From NCBI GenBank assembly GCA_963205185.1, contig CAUJHZ010000007.1:174826-238825 (forward strand): 64,000 bases of DNA, written 5' to 3'. Position 1 is the first letter of the stretch. Every line of letters begins with the position of its first letter. Positions 29,939 to 37,530 of the stretch are shown one piece after another. The translations under genes were made by a program, and so were the position numbers. This DNA is from Planctomycetota bacterium (GTDB taxonomy: Bacteria > Planctomycetota > Phycisphaerae > Phycisphaerales > UBA5793). The notes under the pieces were generated by a model that saw nothing but the letters and a program-made list of their open reading frames with translations, did not search any database and was not told where the DNA came from.

Positions 29939-31017
29939 AATGACCTCCTCTCCCGCCGCGGGCGGCGGAGCAACACGACCACTCCGACGCCCAGGCTCGC
30001 CAGCGCCCCGGGAGCGGGGATCGGCGCATAGCGATAGAGCAGCGAGGACGAGCCCGATGCGACGAGCCACTCGCCGGTGAGCGTGTTGTATCGAGCGCTG
30101 TAGAAGCTGAACGGGTTTTCGTCAGGATCGTCGCTGAACAGATCGGGCCACTCGAGCGCGCCCATGCCGGCAAGCGCCCGCCGCACCGCATCGCCGTCCG
30201 CAACGGCAAAGTAGTCGTACTGCCCGCGATCGATGTCTCCGCCGCCGACGAAGAGATGCTCCGCCGCGTCGAAGCCCAGATCCGAACCCGAAAGCACCTG
30301 GCCGATGAATTGGCCGCTCGTGGCGAAGTCGATAGCGCCCTGCTGGCCGCTGAGCACTTGAGCGATGTCGCCCGCCAGGAAGGCGCGAATGTCGCCGGTC
30401 GCCGATCCTCCCGGAATGAAGTCGTAGCCATTGGCGGTGAAGAGGTTGCCCGAGCCATCGAACGCGACGCCGCCCGAGGCCCCGTCGAGTGATATGACGC
30501 GCGTCGAATTGCCGCTGCCCAGTTCGAGGATGCGCACCTCGCCGAGGAACGTGTTGGGATCGGCGGCGCTGATGGCAATGCGATCGTTGTCGTACCACGT
30601 GGCCGCGTAATTCTCGTGCAGATACGAGCGGTGCGCGATCGAGCCGCCATTGAGATCCGCCAGCGCGACCTCGTAGACGTGTGCGCTGCCGAAGTTGCCG
30701 TCACCGACCACGAAGCGCGAGCCACTCGGACTCACAGAGAGAAACGAAGCACCGAACTCGCTGATGAGCCCCGGGTCGAACGAGCCCATGTCCATGAACT
30801 GGCCGGAGCCGACGGCGGTTTCGACGAGCACCGACTCGCCATTCATTCCGATGAGCCGGCCATCGGCGAGCACATCGAACGCGCCGCCGGGCCCGCCTTG
30901 CGAGCCGACATAGTGCAGCGGCGGGGCAGCGCCTTGGACATCTCCGGCGCCGAATGAAAAGGTGACGACGAGCGCGGCCGCGACCGCCGCTCGTCCCGAA
31001 TGCCAGAACACAAGCAT
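29935..31017 (-). CDS. PEP-CTERM-like secreted protein, first gene after the B12 riboswitch
   Basis: The predicted protein has 360 residues. A signal peptide (AAVAAALVVTFSFGAG) is followed by a repetitive body with propeller-like strands (FDVLADGRLIGMNGESVLVE; RFVVGDGNFGSAHVYEVALAD; AFDGSGNLFTANGYDF). The C-terminus YAPIPAPGALASLGVGVVVLL followed by RRPRRERR is a PEP-CTERM-type sorting tail: Pro motif, hydrophobic helix, Arg cluster. ATG 31017 is preceded by AGGAG seven bases away. In Bacteroidetes the B12-capturing lipoprotein BtuG is a beta-propeller; whether this protein is analogous is inference. The leader RNA carries a cobalamin riboswitch about 190 bases upstream. Confidence 0.78.
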   Translation of the reverse strand: MLVFWHSGRAAVAAALVVTFSFGAGDVQGAAPPLHYVGSQGGPGGAFDVLADGRLIGMNGESVLVETAVGSGQFMDMGSFDPGLISEFGASFLSVSPSGSRFVVGDGNFGSAHVYEVALADLNGGSIAHRSYLHENYAATWYDNDRIAISAADPNTFLGEVRILELGSGNSTRVISLDGASGGVAFDGSGNLFTANGYDFIPGGSATGDIRAFLAGDIAQVLSGQQGAIDFATSGQFIGQVLSGSDLGFDAAEHLFVGGGDIDRGQYDYFAVADGDAVRRALAGMGALEWPDLFSDDPDENPFSFYSARYNTLTGEWLVASGSSSLLYRYAPIPAPGALASLGVGVVVLLRRPRRERRSL

Positions 31018-31206
31018 GACACCACTCCTGATGTTCGCCTCTATGCGCGAGAGGCGGTCCCTGGACATAACCGGCGACACGGCCGCTCTCGCCGCGCCGT
31101 GGTCGAGCCTTCTGCCAGGAACGAACAGAAGTCAGTGCCGCGACGTCCCGAAGCGCGAGGACGGCCAACCCAGAGGCCGCAATCGCTCAGCGATCACGGC
31201 CACGTG

Positions 31207-31425
31207 CCACTGGCAGGTCTTCCGGCTCAGGGTCTGTCTCGCCCGACCGCCTTCCCGTCCGTTTTCCCAGCCGCAGGTTCGGCGGGGGGACAGTGGCGTT
31301 GTGGTCGGGCGGCTGCCTCGGATGACATCCAGAGGCGACCCATTACGGCGGCGCGTCCGCGGTGGAATTGCACCACGCTTCCCATTTCAGCCCTCATCAG
31401 CCGGGCAGGTTGTCCTGCTGCGACG
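31207..31425 (-). promoter_or_regulatory. Cobalamin (B12) riboswitch
   Basis: Read on the minus strand the element runs 5' to 3' from about 31425. It shows AAATGGGAAGCGTGGTGCAA followed by TTCCACCGCGGACGCGCCGCC (31352-31391 region), then CGCCACTG (31291-31298), GGGAAGGCGG, and the 3' B12 box GAGCCGGAAGACCTGCC (31213-31229). These are the conserved core blocks of the cobalamin riboswitch in the right order and spacing; the edges are approximate. It lies in the long leader (about 190 bases to the ATG) of the PEP-CTERM gene at 31017. In most cases B12 binding represses the downstream genes. Confidence 0.9.
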
Positions 31426-31682
31426 GAGTCGGGCGCCATTGACGGGGCACTCTACCGATCGCAGCGCACGAGTCAAACGCCGCGGACGAACGCCGGGACC
31501 GGGTTTTCGACCGGCTCGCTTTTGGGTTGCCGCATTGACACCGGGGCCCGCCCTCGATACATTCCGTACTTACGATGACGCAACTCCCGGCCCCAGCGGG
31601 CAGCTGCGCCGCGTCGGCAACCGGGGGTGTTGCGGCCAACGGTCGTCGTGTGCTGTTTTCACCCCTTTGGCGGAGGTCACCT

Positions 31683-33848
31683 GTGCTCCACACGTCACTG
31701 CGCCGGCTCTTTGTGTTCGGCCTGCTCGTCTGCTGTCTTGGACTCGCTGCGAACGTTGTCGCGCAGCCTGTCGAACCGGGCGGCAAGTCCAGAGAAGCGG
31801 AACTCCTCGAAGACTTCATCCACTACACGCTTGTCGCCCGTCCGGACCTGGCGCACAGTGCGGCCCAGGCCCTGATCGAGTCGAGCGTGACCGACGCCGA
31901 GTTGTACCAACTCGTGGACGAAATGGGGATCGGCAAGCGGCTCGACGACGCCCTCGTCCGCGCCGCCCGCAACGCCGAACTCGAAGAGATCGCCGGCCAA
32001 TTGCAGGGCCGGCTCAACAAGGGTCGCATCGACATGGCCCGCGATCCGGAAGAAATCGCGCGGCACATCAAGAACCTCGTGGGGACGCCGCGCGGCCGGC
32101 TCATGGCCGAGCAGGCGCTGCGTGCGGCAGGCGAGTATGCCGTGCCCCAACTGCTGGACGTCATCACCGGCGCGAGCCCCGCCGAACTCAAGGCGCGGTG
32201 CACTTCCGTGCTCGTGAGCATCGGTCGTCAGGCCGTCACTCCGCTGAGCGTCGCGCTGCCGCATCTCGATCCGGTCAGCCAGGAGCGCATCTGTGAAATC
32301 CTTGGCCAGATCAACTACTACCACGCACTTCCCGCTCTGGTCACGCTGGCGGACAGCGGCAAGGCGACTCCCGCAGTTCGAGCGGCCGCGCGTGCCGCCG
32401 CCGCTCGCCTCGGCGCCGTGGTGGACGCGGATCCCGTTGACGCCTGGCTCTCACTGGCGGAACTTTACTGGGGCGAATCGCAGAGCCTCGTTGCCTGGCC
32501 CACCGAAGCCACGAACAACATCTGGTACTACGCCAATAACTCGGGCCTCTATGCCGTCCCGGTGCCCACGGGGATCTTCTCCGAAGTCATGGTCATGCGA
32601 TGCTCGGAAAATGCCCTGGTGCAGTCCACCGACTCGCTCGACGGCTTGAGCATGTGGATTGCCGGGAACTTCCGGCGCAGCGATGAACTGGGCGATGCAG
32701 CGGATCCGACCTACGGCCCCGATCGCCGTCCGCCTCTCTTCTACGCCGTGGCGGCGGGCCCGGCCGCTTCGCAGATGGTGCTCGACCGAGCGAACCGCGA
32801 CCTCAACGCCCGGCTCGCGCGGCACGCTATCGAGGCCCTCAACGGCACCGCCGGCGGCGCGAGCCTGTGGGTCGGCAACAACCGTCCTTCGCCGCTGATC
32901 GAGTCGCTTAACTTCCCCGAGCGGCGCGTGCAGTATGATGCAGCGCTGGCCTTGGGCCGCGCTCTGCCGACTGAGACCTTCGACGGCGCCGACCGCGTCG
33001 TGCCGATTCTTGCCGGCGCCATCCGCACGGGCGACGAGCGATTTGCAGCAGTGCTCGCCGACAACCAGGAAGATCAGCGCAGTCTCGCGTCGAACCTGCG
33101 GGACATGGGCTTCACTGTCCTCCCGCCCCGCTCGACTTTTGAGGGCCTCCGGGCCGATCTTGCCGCGGCGCCGGCGGTGGACCTTTTCCTGCTCATGATT
33201 TCACCGGATCGACTGACGGAGACGATCGCCTCGATCCAGTCCGACGACCGCATTTCGGCTACTCCGGTGGCGGCGCTGGTCGCCGCGGAGGATCTGCCCC
33301 GCGTTCGCAATGCGTACGAGGGCAATCGCCGCGTTTCCGTTATCCGGCTCGGGCTCCAGCAGTCGCAGATGGACGCGGCTCTGCAAGCCCTGATCGGGCG
33401 CACCACGGGCGATTTAATCACCCGCGAGGAAGCGGATGCTTATGCGGACGAATCGCTGCACGTCCTGCGCGACATCGCCGTACGCAACAGCGCCGCTTAC
33501 GACATCAAGCGAGCCGAAACGGCGCTCGTCGAGGCGATCTCCACCTATTCCGGCGAACTGCGCCTGACCGCGGCGCAGACCCTCGCATGGGTGAACGGGT
33601 CGCGGGCGCAATCGGCGCTGCTCACGGCGGCGCTGGGTGAGACTGACGAAGCCGTGCAGATCGCACTGCTTAACTACGCCGCACAATCCGCAAAGCGTTA
33701 CGGTTCGTACGCGAGCGACGCGCAGATCACCTCCCTGGTCAACCTCGTCAAGACGGCTCGAGGCCCGGTCGCCACGGCTGCGGCTCAGGCGCACGGCGCC
33801 CTGAATCTGCCGGCGCGAAACATGGTGCCGCTGATCATCTCGGACTGA
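31683..33848 (+). CDS. Exported HEAT-repeat protein with receiver-like domain
   Basis: The predicted protein has 721 residues, starting at GTG 31683 behind GGAGG. The signal peptide is LRRLFVFGLLVCCLGLAANVVAQ. Residues 30-300 contain HEAT-like helix pairs (AAGEYAVPQLLDVITGASPAELKARCTSVLVSIG; ERICEILGQINYYHALPALVTLAD), and more follow at the C-terminus. At about residues 450-580 the sequence VLADNQEDQRSLASNLRDMGF and later VDLFLLMISPD resembles a response-regulator receiver fold, with ADNQED in place of the acidic DD pair and no clear phosphoacceptor Asp. A receiver-like domain in an exported protein is unusual; a degenerate, scaffold use is likely. Function is unknown. Confidence 0.78.
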   Translation: MLHTSLRRLFVFGLLVCCLGLAANVVAQPVEPGGKSREAELLEDFIHYTLVARPDLAHSAAQALIESSVTDAELYQLVDEMGIGKRLDDALVRAARNAELEEIAGQLQGRLNKGRIDMARDPEEIARHIKNLVGTPRGRLMAEQALRAAGEYAVPQLLDVITGASPAELKARCTSVLVSIGRQAVTPLSVALPHLDPVSQERICEILGQINYYHALPALVTLADSGKATPAVRAAARAAAARLGAVVDADPVDAWLSLAELYWGESQSLVAWPTEATNNIWYYANNSGLYAVPVPTGIFSEVMVMRCSENALVQSTDSLDGLSMWIAGNFRRSDELGDAADPTYGPDRRPPLFYAVAAGPAASQMVLDRANRDLNARLARHAIEALNGTAGGASLWVGNNRPSPLIESLNFPERRVQYDAALALGRALPTETFDGADRVVPILAGAIRTGDERFAAVLADNQEDQRSLASNLRDMGFTVLPPRSTFEGLRADLAAAPAVDLFLLMISPDRLTETIASIQSDDRISATPVAALVAAEDLPRVRNAYEGNRRVSVIRLGLQQSQMDAALQALIGRTTGDLITREEADAYADESLHVLRDIAVRNSAAYDIKRAETALVEAISTYSGELRLTAAQTLAWVNGSRAQSALLTAALGETDEAVQIALLNYAAQSAKRYGSYASDAQITSLVNLVKTARGPVATAAAQAHGALNLPARNMVPLIISD

Positions 33849-33882
33849 TCGCTTCGGCGCGATCTCAAACCGAAGGTTATCG

Positions 33883-33908
33883 AACACGCAGGCCCGCGCC
33901 TGCGTGTT
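33883..33908 (+). terminator. Intrinsic terminator after the HEAT/receiver gene
   Basis: AACACGCAGG (33883-33892) pairs with CCTGCGTGTT (33899-33908) around a six-base loop, 34 bases past the stop codon; TTCGCTTT follows. This separates the gene from the pilus cluster. Confidence 0.75.
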
Positions 33909-34279
33909 TCGCTTTCTGCTGCGCAGGGCGGCGCGGGCAGGTCTCAATAGGCGCTGAAGCGCGCAGGCGGCAGAGTCGGATGCCGCTTGAACCGCGGCAC
34001 TCCAGCGGGCGCAGGTTCAAGTCGATTTACATGGGTATGTATCGCTCATCCGCATTCGGTCTGTGCTCACCAAAGCCCGGCTCGCCAGGAATTGCGGGCC
34101 CGAGCGAGCACAGCGGCTCCGGCGCACGGTGTCTCGGTGGGGAGGACACCGGCTCCGGACCTTGCCTTGTCGGGCGCCACGTGGCTCCCGGGGCAACGCA
34201 TGAGAACGTGTCCCGCGGCGCCGGTCCGTCAAGGCGGTTCACACGAGCAGGTTCGGACCTTTTTGTGAAGGAGTCATCG
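33909..34279 (+). promoter_or_regulatory. Long leader of the pilus cluster with a terminator-like hairpin
   Basis: No gene is seen here. Near the end, GGTCCG (34223-34228) can pair with CGGACC (34254-34259), and TTTTT follows at 34260-34264, just before the ribosome binding site GAAGGAG of the first pseudopilin. With only six base pairs and a 25-base loop it may be chance, but its place directly ahead of the first pilin would suit an attenuator. The rest of the 370 bases probably holds the cluster promoter. Confidence 0.35.
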
Positions 34280-34726
34280 ATGAAGGTTTACCGTCGTACG
34301 AAGGGTTTTACGCTTGTCGAAATTCTGATCGTCGTCGTCATTCTCGGCATTCTGGCCGCGATCGTCATCCCGCAGTTCACCAACGCGAGCCAGGAAGCCT
34401 CGGCCTCCTCGCTCAAGAGTCAGCTGCAGACGGTGCGCAGCCAGGTCGAACTGATGCGCGTCAAGCACAACGGCTTCGTGCCCGACTTCTCGGCCGAGCA
34501 GTGGGTGCCCCTGACCGATCCCGCCACGTATAACGCGGCGTGGACCGAGGGCGCGTATCTTCAGTCCGATCCGATCAACCCGTTCACCGGCAATTCGCTC
34601 ATCGTCGCGGGCAGCGACCCGCTGACGGAAGGCGACCCCGCCACGGACGGCTGGCTGTGGGACGACGCCAACGGCCGCATCTACGCCGTCGGCTTCGACG
34701 AGATCAACAACGTTTACATCTACTAA
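34280..34726 (+). CDS. Major pseudopilin/pilin candidate (GspG/PilA-like)
   Basis: The predicted protein has 148 residues. The prepilin signal is TKGFTLVEILIVVVILGILAAIVIPQF: cleavage after Gly, Phe1, Glu5, and the GspG/PilA-type IPQF after the helix. The globular part ends with WLWDDANGRIYAVGFDEI. The good ribosome binding site GAAGGAG is eight bases before ATG 34280, and the leader and the hairpin after the gene suggest it is made in larger amounts than what follows, so it is the best candidate for the major subunit. It is first in a 17-kb plus-strand run encoding the assembly machine. Confidence 0.88.
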   Translation: MKVYRRTKGFTLVEILIVVVILGILAAIVIPQFTNASQEASASSLKSQLQTVRSQVELMRVKHNGFVPDFSAEQWVPLTDPATYNAAWTEGAYLQSDPINPFTGNSLIVAGSDPLTEGDPATDGWLWDDANGRIYAVGFDEINNVYIY

Positions 34727-34748
34727 TCCGCTGTAAACGTAAAGCTTC

Positions 34749-34778
34749 AGAGGCGGCAGCGGAAACGCTGTCGCCTCT
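34749..34778 (+). terminator. Attenuator-like hairpin between the first two pseudopilin genes
   Basis: AGAGGCGGCAGCG pairs with CGCTGTCGCCTCT (one G-T pair) around a GAAA tetraloop, followed by CTTTTCC. It lies 20 bases past the stop. In pilin operons such partial terminators raise the ratio of the first transcript to the rest. Confidence 0.75.
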
Positions 34779-34833
34779 CTTTTCCAATCAGAACGGCCTG
34801 ACCGGCCAATGCGGTGGACCGGAGTACCTTGCC

Positions 34834-35262
34834 ATGCGCTTCACCTCAACATCACGGGATCGCGGCTTCACGCTCATCGAGATCCTCGTCGTCGTGGTGA
34901 TTCTCGGCATACTTGCGGCAATGGTGATTCCGCAATTCACCAGCGCCCGCGTGGAGGCCTCCGTCTCGACCGTCAAGAGCCAGTTGCAGATCGTGCGGGG
35001 TCAGATCGAAGTCTACAAGGCGCGGCATGGCTCGCTGCCTCCGCTGGGCACGAGCGGCACGGCCGCCGACTGGGATCCGCTGGTCAATCCGCCTGATGAA
35101 GTCAAGTACCTCCAGGCGGCGCCCTATAACCCGTTTACCGAGTCGGCGGGGATCGGAGATACCGAGTCCGTGAACATCGGGTGGGTGTGGGACGACGTAA
35201 ATGGAATCATGACCGCCCCGTTTTTTGACGAAATCACCAATACCTACAACCCGCCCGGATGA
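34834..35262 (+). CDS. Pseudopilin, second copy (GspG-like)
   Basis: The predicted protein has 142 residues and is a close relative of the upstream pseudopilin: signal RDRGFTLIEILVVVVILGILAAMVIPQF, then SARVEASVSTVKSQLQIVRGQIEVYKARHG, and a matching C-terminus (GWVWDDVNG). The two probably arose by duplication. The region between helix and C-terminus (PYNPFTESAG) resembles calcium-site loops of GspG. It starts 107 bases after its neighbour, downstream of the attenuator-like hairpin. Confidence 0.86.
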   Translation: MRFTSTSRDRGFTLIEILVVVVILGILAAMVIPQFTSARVEASVSTVKSQLQIVRGQIEVYKARHGSLPPLGTSGTAADWDPLVNPPDEVKYLQAAPYNPFTESAGIGDTESVNIGWVWDDVNGIMTAPFFDEITNTYNPPG

Positions 35263-35347
35263 TCGCTGCGCTGCAGCCATCCGGAAGTGCGGCTCGCTCA
35301 CCTGGGGTGGCGCACGTTCGCGGCTGGTGGTTTCAATGGAGTGGCTG

Positions 35348-35896
35348 ATGTTCGGCACGACCTCTCAGACCCGTTCGCACTGCTGCCGGCCGCGGCGCGC
35401 GTTTACGCTCGTCGAACTGGTCATCGTCGTGCTCATCATCGCGATTCTCGCCGCGATCGTGATGCCGCGCTTCTCCAGCGCCTCGGACATCGCCGGCAGC
35501 TCCGCGCTCATGCAGGACCTGCGCTACATCCGCCAGCAGATCCAGGTTTACCGCGCCCAGCACTTCGGCGTCTCACCAGGCTACGCAGGCGGCGATCCGA
35601 ACGTGACGCCCACAGAGGCCGACTTCATCGCGCAGATGACCAACCCCACGTCCGCCGACGGCTCGATCGGATCGAGTTCTTCCCAGACATTTCGTTTCGG
35701 TCCGTACATGGCGGAGATGCCCATCAATCCAATCAATCGATCCAGCGCCATCTGGGTTGTGCCCAACGGCATGACGTTGCCGCCGGCGCCGACCGGACCG
35801 AGCACGCACGGCTGGCTCTACAAGGCGGAAACGCTCGAGTTCAAGGCGTACGTCGCGGGTCAGGATGAGAATGGCCGAGCGTACTACGACTATTGA
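35348..35896 (+). CDS. Pseudopilin, third in the cluster
   Basis: The predicted protein has 182 residues. The prepilin signal is RRAFTLVELVIVVLIIAILAAIVMPRF; the residue before the cleavage site is Ala rather than the usual Gly, which some prepilin peptidases accept. The body carries QDLRYIRQQIQVYRAQHFG and a C-terminus GWLYKAETLEFKAYV. ATG 35348 sits six to seven bases after GGAG; an upstream ATG at 35336 is possible. It overlaps the next gene by about 26 bases. Confidence 0.84.
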   Translation: MFGTTSQTRSHCCRPRRAFTLVELVIVVLIIAILAAIVMPRFSSASDIAGSSALMQDLRYIRQQIQVYRAQHFGVSPGYAGGDPNVTPTEADFIAQMTNPTSADGSIGSSSSQTFRFGPYMAEMPINPINRSSAIWVVPNGMTLPPAPTGPSTHGWLYKAETLEFKAYVAGQDENGRAYYDY

Positions 35897-36560
35897 TCCC
35901 GCCTCCAAAGACCGCAACTTCAGACGCGGCGTGGCCTGGAGCGAAGTGCTGTCGCTGCTGGTGCTTGGTTCGTTCATGGCGCTGACGGCTGCGGTGATCG
36001 GCCCGCGACTGCTTCGCGGTTCGCCAACAGGCCCGGACGAGACGGCAACGGCTCCGCTCAGCGGCCCGCTTGCCGGTCAGCAGCAGATGCTCCGCGGGCT
36101 GCTCGATCGCGCCTCGGCCATTCTCGCGCTGCACGAGAGCACGGCTGAGACGGGCCAACTCGACACGCTCGTGCTGTGGCTCTCCGACGATCGCTTCCCC
36201 GGCCAGGTGAATCTCTCCGAAGTGCTCGTCGTCCGGTTCAGTCCGATGCTCCGCTCGATCATCGCCTGCACGTGGGCTCCGCCGGCGGAGGAAGATCCGA
36301 TACTCTCGGACCAGGCATGGGCCACGCCGCACCGCATCGAGGAACTGGCCGCGAGACCGGACGTGGTCCGGGCCATCGTCGCGCAACCGGTGATCGCCTG
36401 CGAGATTACCGGAATCAGGACGGCCCAGACGCTACGTCCGGACGCATCTGAAGGGCCGTTGGCGTTGAGGCTTACCTGGTTTGACGAATCTACCGATAGT
36501 CGCGATGTGAGCACGATTCGGACGGAACTGCGCCTGCTCGCTCGCTCCAGGCGTTTCTGA
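35871..36560 (+). CDS. Cryptic pseudopilin-like membrane protein
   Basis: The predicted protein has 229 residues. At the N-terminus RRGVAWSEVLSLLVLGSFMALTAAVIGPRL has the spacing of a prepilin signal: a basic leader, Gly, Glu at +5, a hydrophobic helix and a proline-containing end. It lacks the FTLxE consensus and would be missed by a simple motif search. No GspI/J/K family motif was found in the rest, which includes LVLWLSDDRFPGQVNLSEVLVVRFSPM. It starts within the 3' end of the previous gene (ATG 35871, or 35865), so translation is probably coupled. It may be a minor pseudopilin at the filament tip; this is an inference from signal and location. Confidence 0.68.
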   Translation: MAERTTTIDPASKDRNFRRGVAWSEVLSLLVLGSFMALTAAVIGPRLLRGSPTGPDETATAPLSGPLAGQQQMLRGLLDRASAILALHESTAETGQLDTLVLWLSDDRFPGQVNLSEVLVVRFSPMLRSIIACTWAPPAEEDPILSDQAWATPHRIEELAARPDVVRAIVAQPVIACEITGIRTAQTLRPDASEGPLALRLTWFDESTDSRDVSTIRTELRLLARSRRF

Positions 36561-36604
36561 GCATCACTCAGGCGGGTTCCTCCGGCGAAACAAGGAGTCG
36601 CGCC

Positions 36605-36892
36605 ATGCGCCGATCGAAGTACCTCAAGACCGTGCTGACCGTCAACGCGGTCGCGCTGTGCCTGCTGGTGGTGATGTTCGCGACCGATCGCGGCGTGCTG
36701 GCGCGCCCGGCAATGGCCAGCGAGCAGTTCGGCATTCCCGACGCCGCCAGCCAGCGGCTCGAAATGATCCGCGAACTTCGGCGCATTTCCGCCTCGATGG
36801 AGAGTCTCCGCCGCGACCTTGAGAAGCGCGAGTTCAACGTCAAGGTGACGTCCATGCCGCCGGTCAAGGTCGATAACGACGAGTCGAAGTAA
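36605..36892 (+). CDS. Small membrane protein with C-terminal coiled coil
   Basis: The predicted protein has 95 residues: a transmembrane segment at about residues 9-27 (VLTVNAVALCLLVVMF) followed by a helical, charged stretch (RLEMIRELRRISASMESLRRDLEKRE) likely to form a coiled coil. No family is recognised. It sits between two pseudopilin genes, so a role in the pilus or secretion machine is likely by position only. Confidence 0.65.
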   Translation: MRRSKYLKTVLTVNAVALCLLVVMFATDRGVLARPAMASEQFGIPDAASQRLEMIRELRRISASMESLRRDLEKREFNVKVTSMPPVKVDNDESK

Positions 36893-36936
36893 TCAAGTGG
36901 TCGGGAAAGGGTGCTGGAGGTACGGAGCAGTTCGAC

Positions 36937-37494
36937 ATGCGTTCTTCTTCACTGCCGAAACTGATTGGGCGCCCCGGGCGACGGGGGTTCACGCTCATCG
37001 AGATCCTGATCGTGGTGACGCTCATGGGCATTGCCGCATCGCTGCTCATTCCCAACATGAGCAACGCGGTGAGTTTCGAAACCGAAGCGGCCGTGCGGCA
37101 GATCGTCGCCGATCTCTCGTTCGCCCAATCCGACGCCATGGCGCGGCAGGCGCCGCGGCGCGTGCTCTTTGCCGAAGACGGCAGCGGGTACCGCATCCTC
37201 GCCTCGCCGTTCGATCCCGAGAACGACGTGCTCTATGACCCCATCTCCGACGGAGGGTCGGGCAAGTACATCGTGAACTTCCAGACGGACGAGCGCTTTC
37301 GGATGGTGGCGCTCGAAGACGTCGTCTTCGACGGCGCCAACAACTACATCACCTACGACGCCATCGGCGGCCCGATCAACGGAGAGAACGCGTCGAGCAT
37401 CGGCGGTTCGCTCGTCGTCAGTGGGAGCGATGGCCGGTTCCAGATCAACGTGAGCGGCTTCACGGGGCGCGTCTCCGTACAACGGCTCGAATAG
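36937..37494 (+). CDS. GspH-type minor pseudopilin
   Basis: The predicted protein has 185 residues. The signal is GRRGFTLIEILIVVTLMGIAASLLIPNM, with Gly cleavage site and Glu5. The next region, AAVRQIVADLSFAQSDAMARQAPRRVLF, matches the GspH/FimT pattern in which residues after the helix form an extended beta-strand start. It is the fourth clear pseudopilin in the run and lies just ahead of the PilM-like gene. A minor role in filament initiation is typical of this type. Confidence 0.84.
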   Translation: MRSSSLPKLIGRPGRRGFTLIEILIVVTLMGIAASLLIPNMSNAVSFETEAAVRQIVADLSFAQSDAMARQAPRRVLFAEDGSGYRILASPFDPENDVLYDPISDGGSGKYIVNFQTDERFRMVALEDVVFDGANNYITYDAIGGPINGENASSIGGSLVVSGSDGRFQINVSGFTGRVSVQRLE

Positions 37495-37530
37495 CAGTCA
37501 GTCTGGCGCACGCGAGAAGGAGCGCTTCGG

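Noticed and set aside
33980..34279. N-terminal 100-codon extension of the first pseudopilin frame
   Set aside because: The prepilin signal must be near the N-terminus, and GAAGGAG lies directly ahead of ATG 34280.
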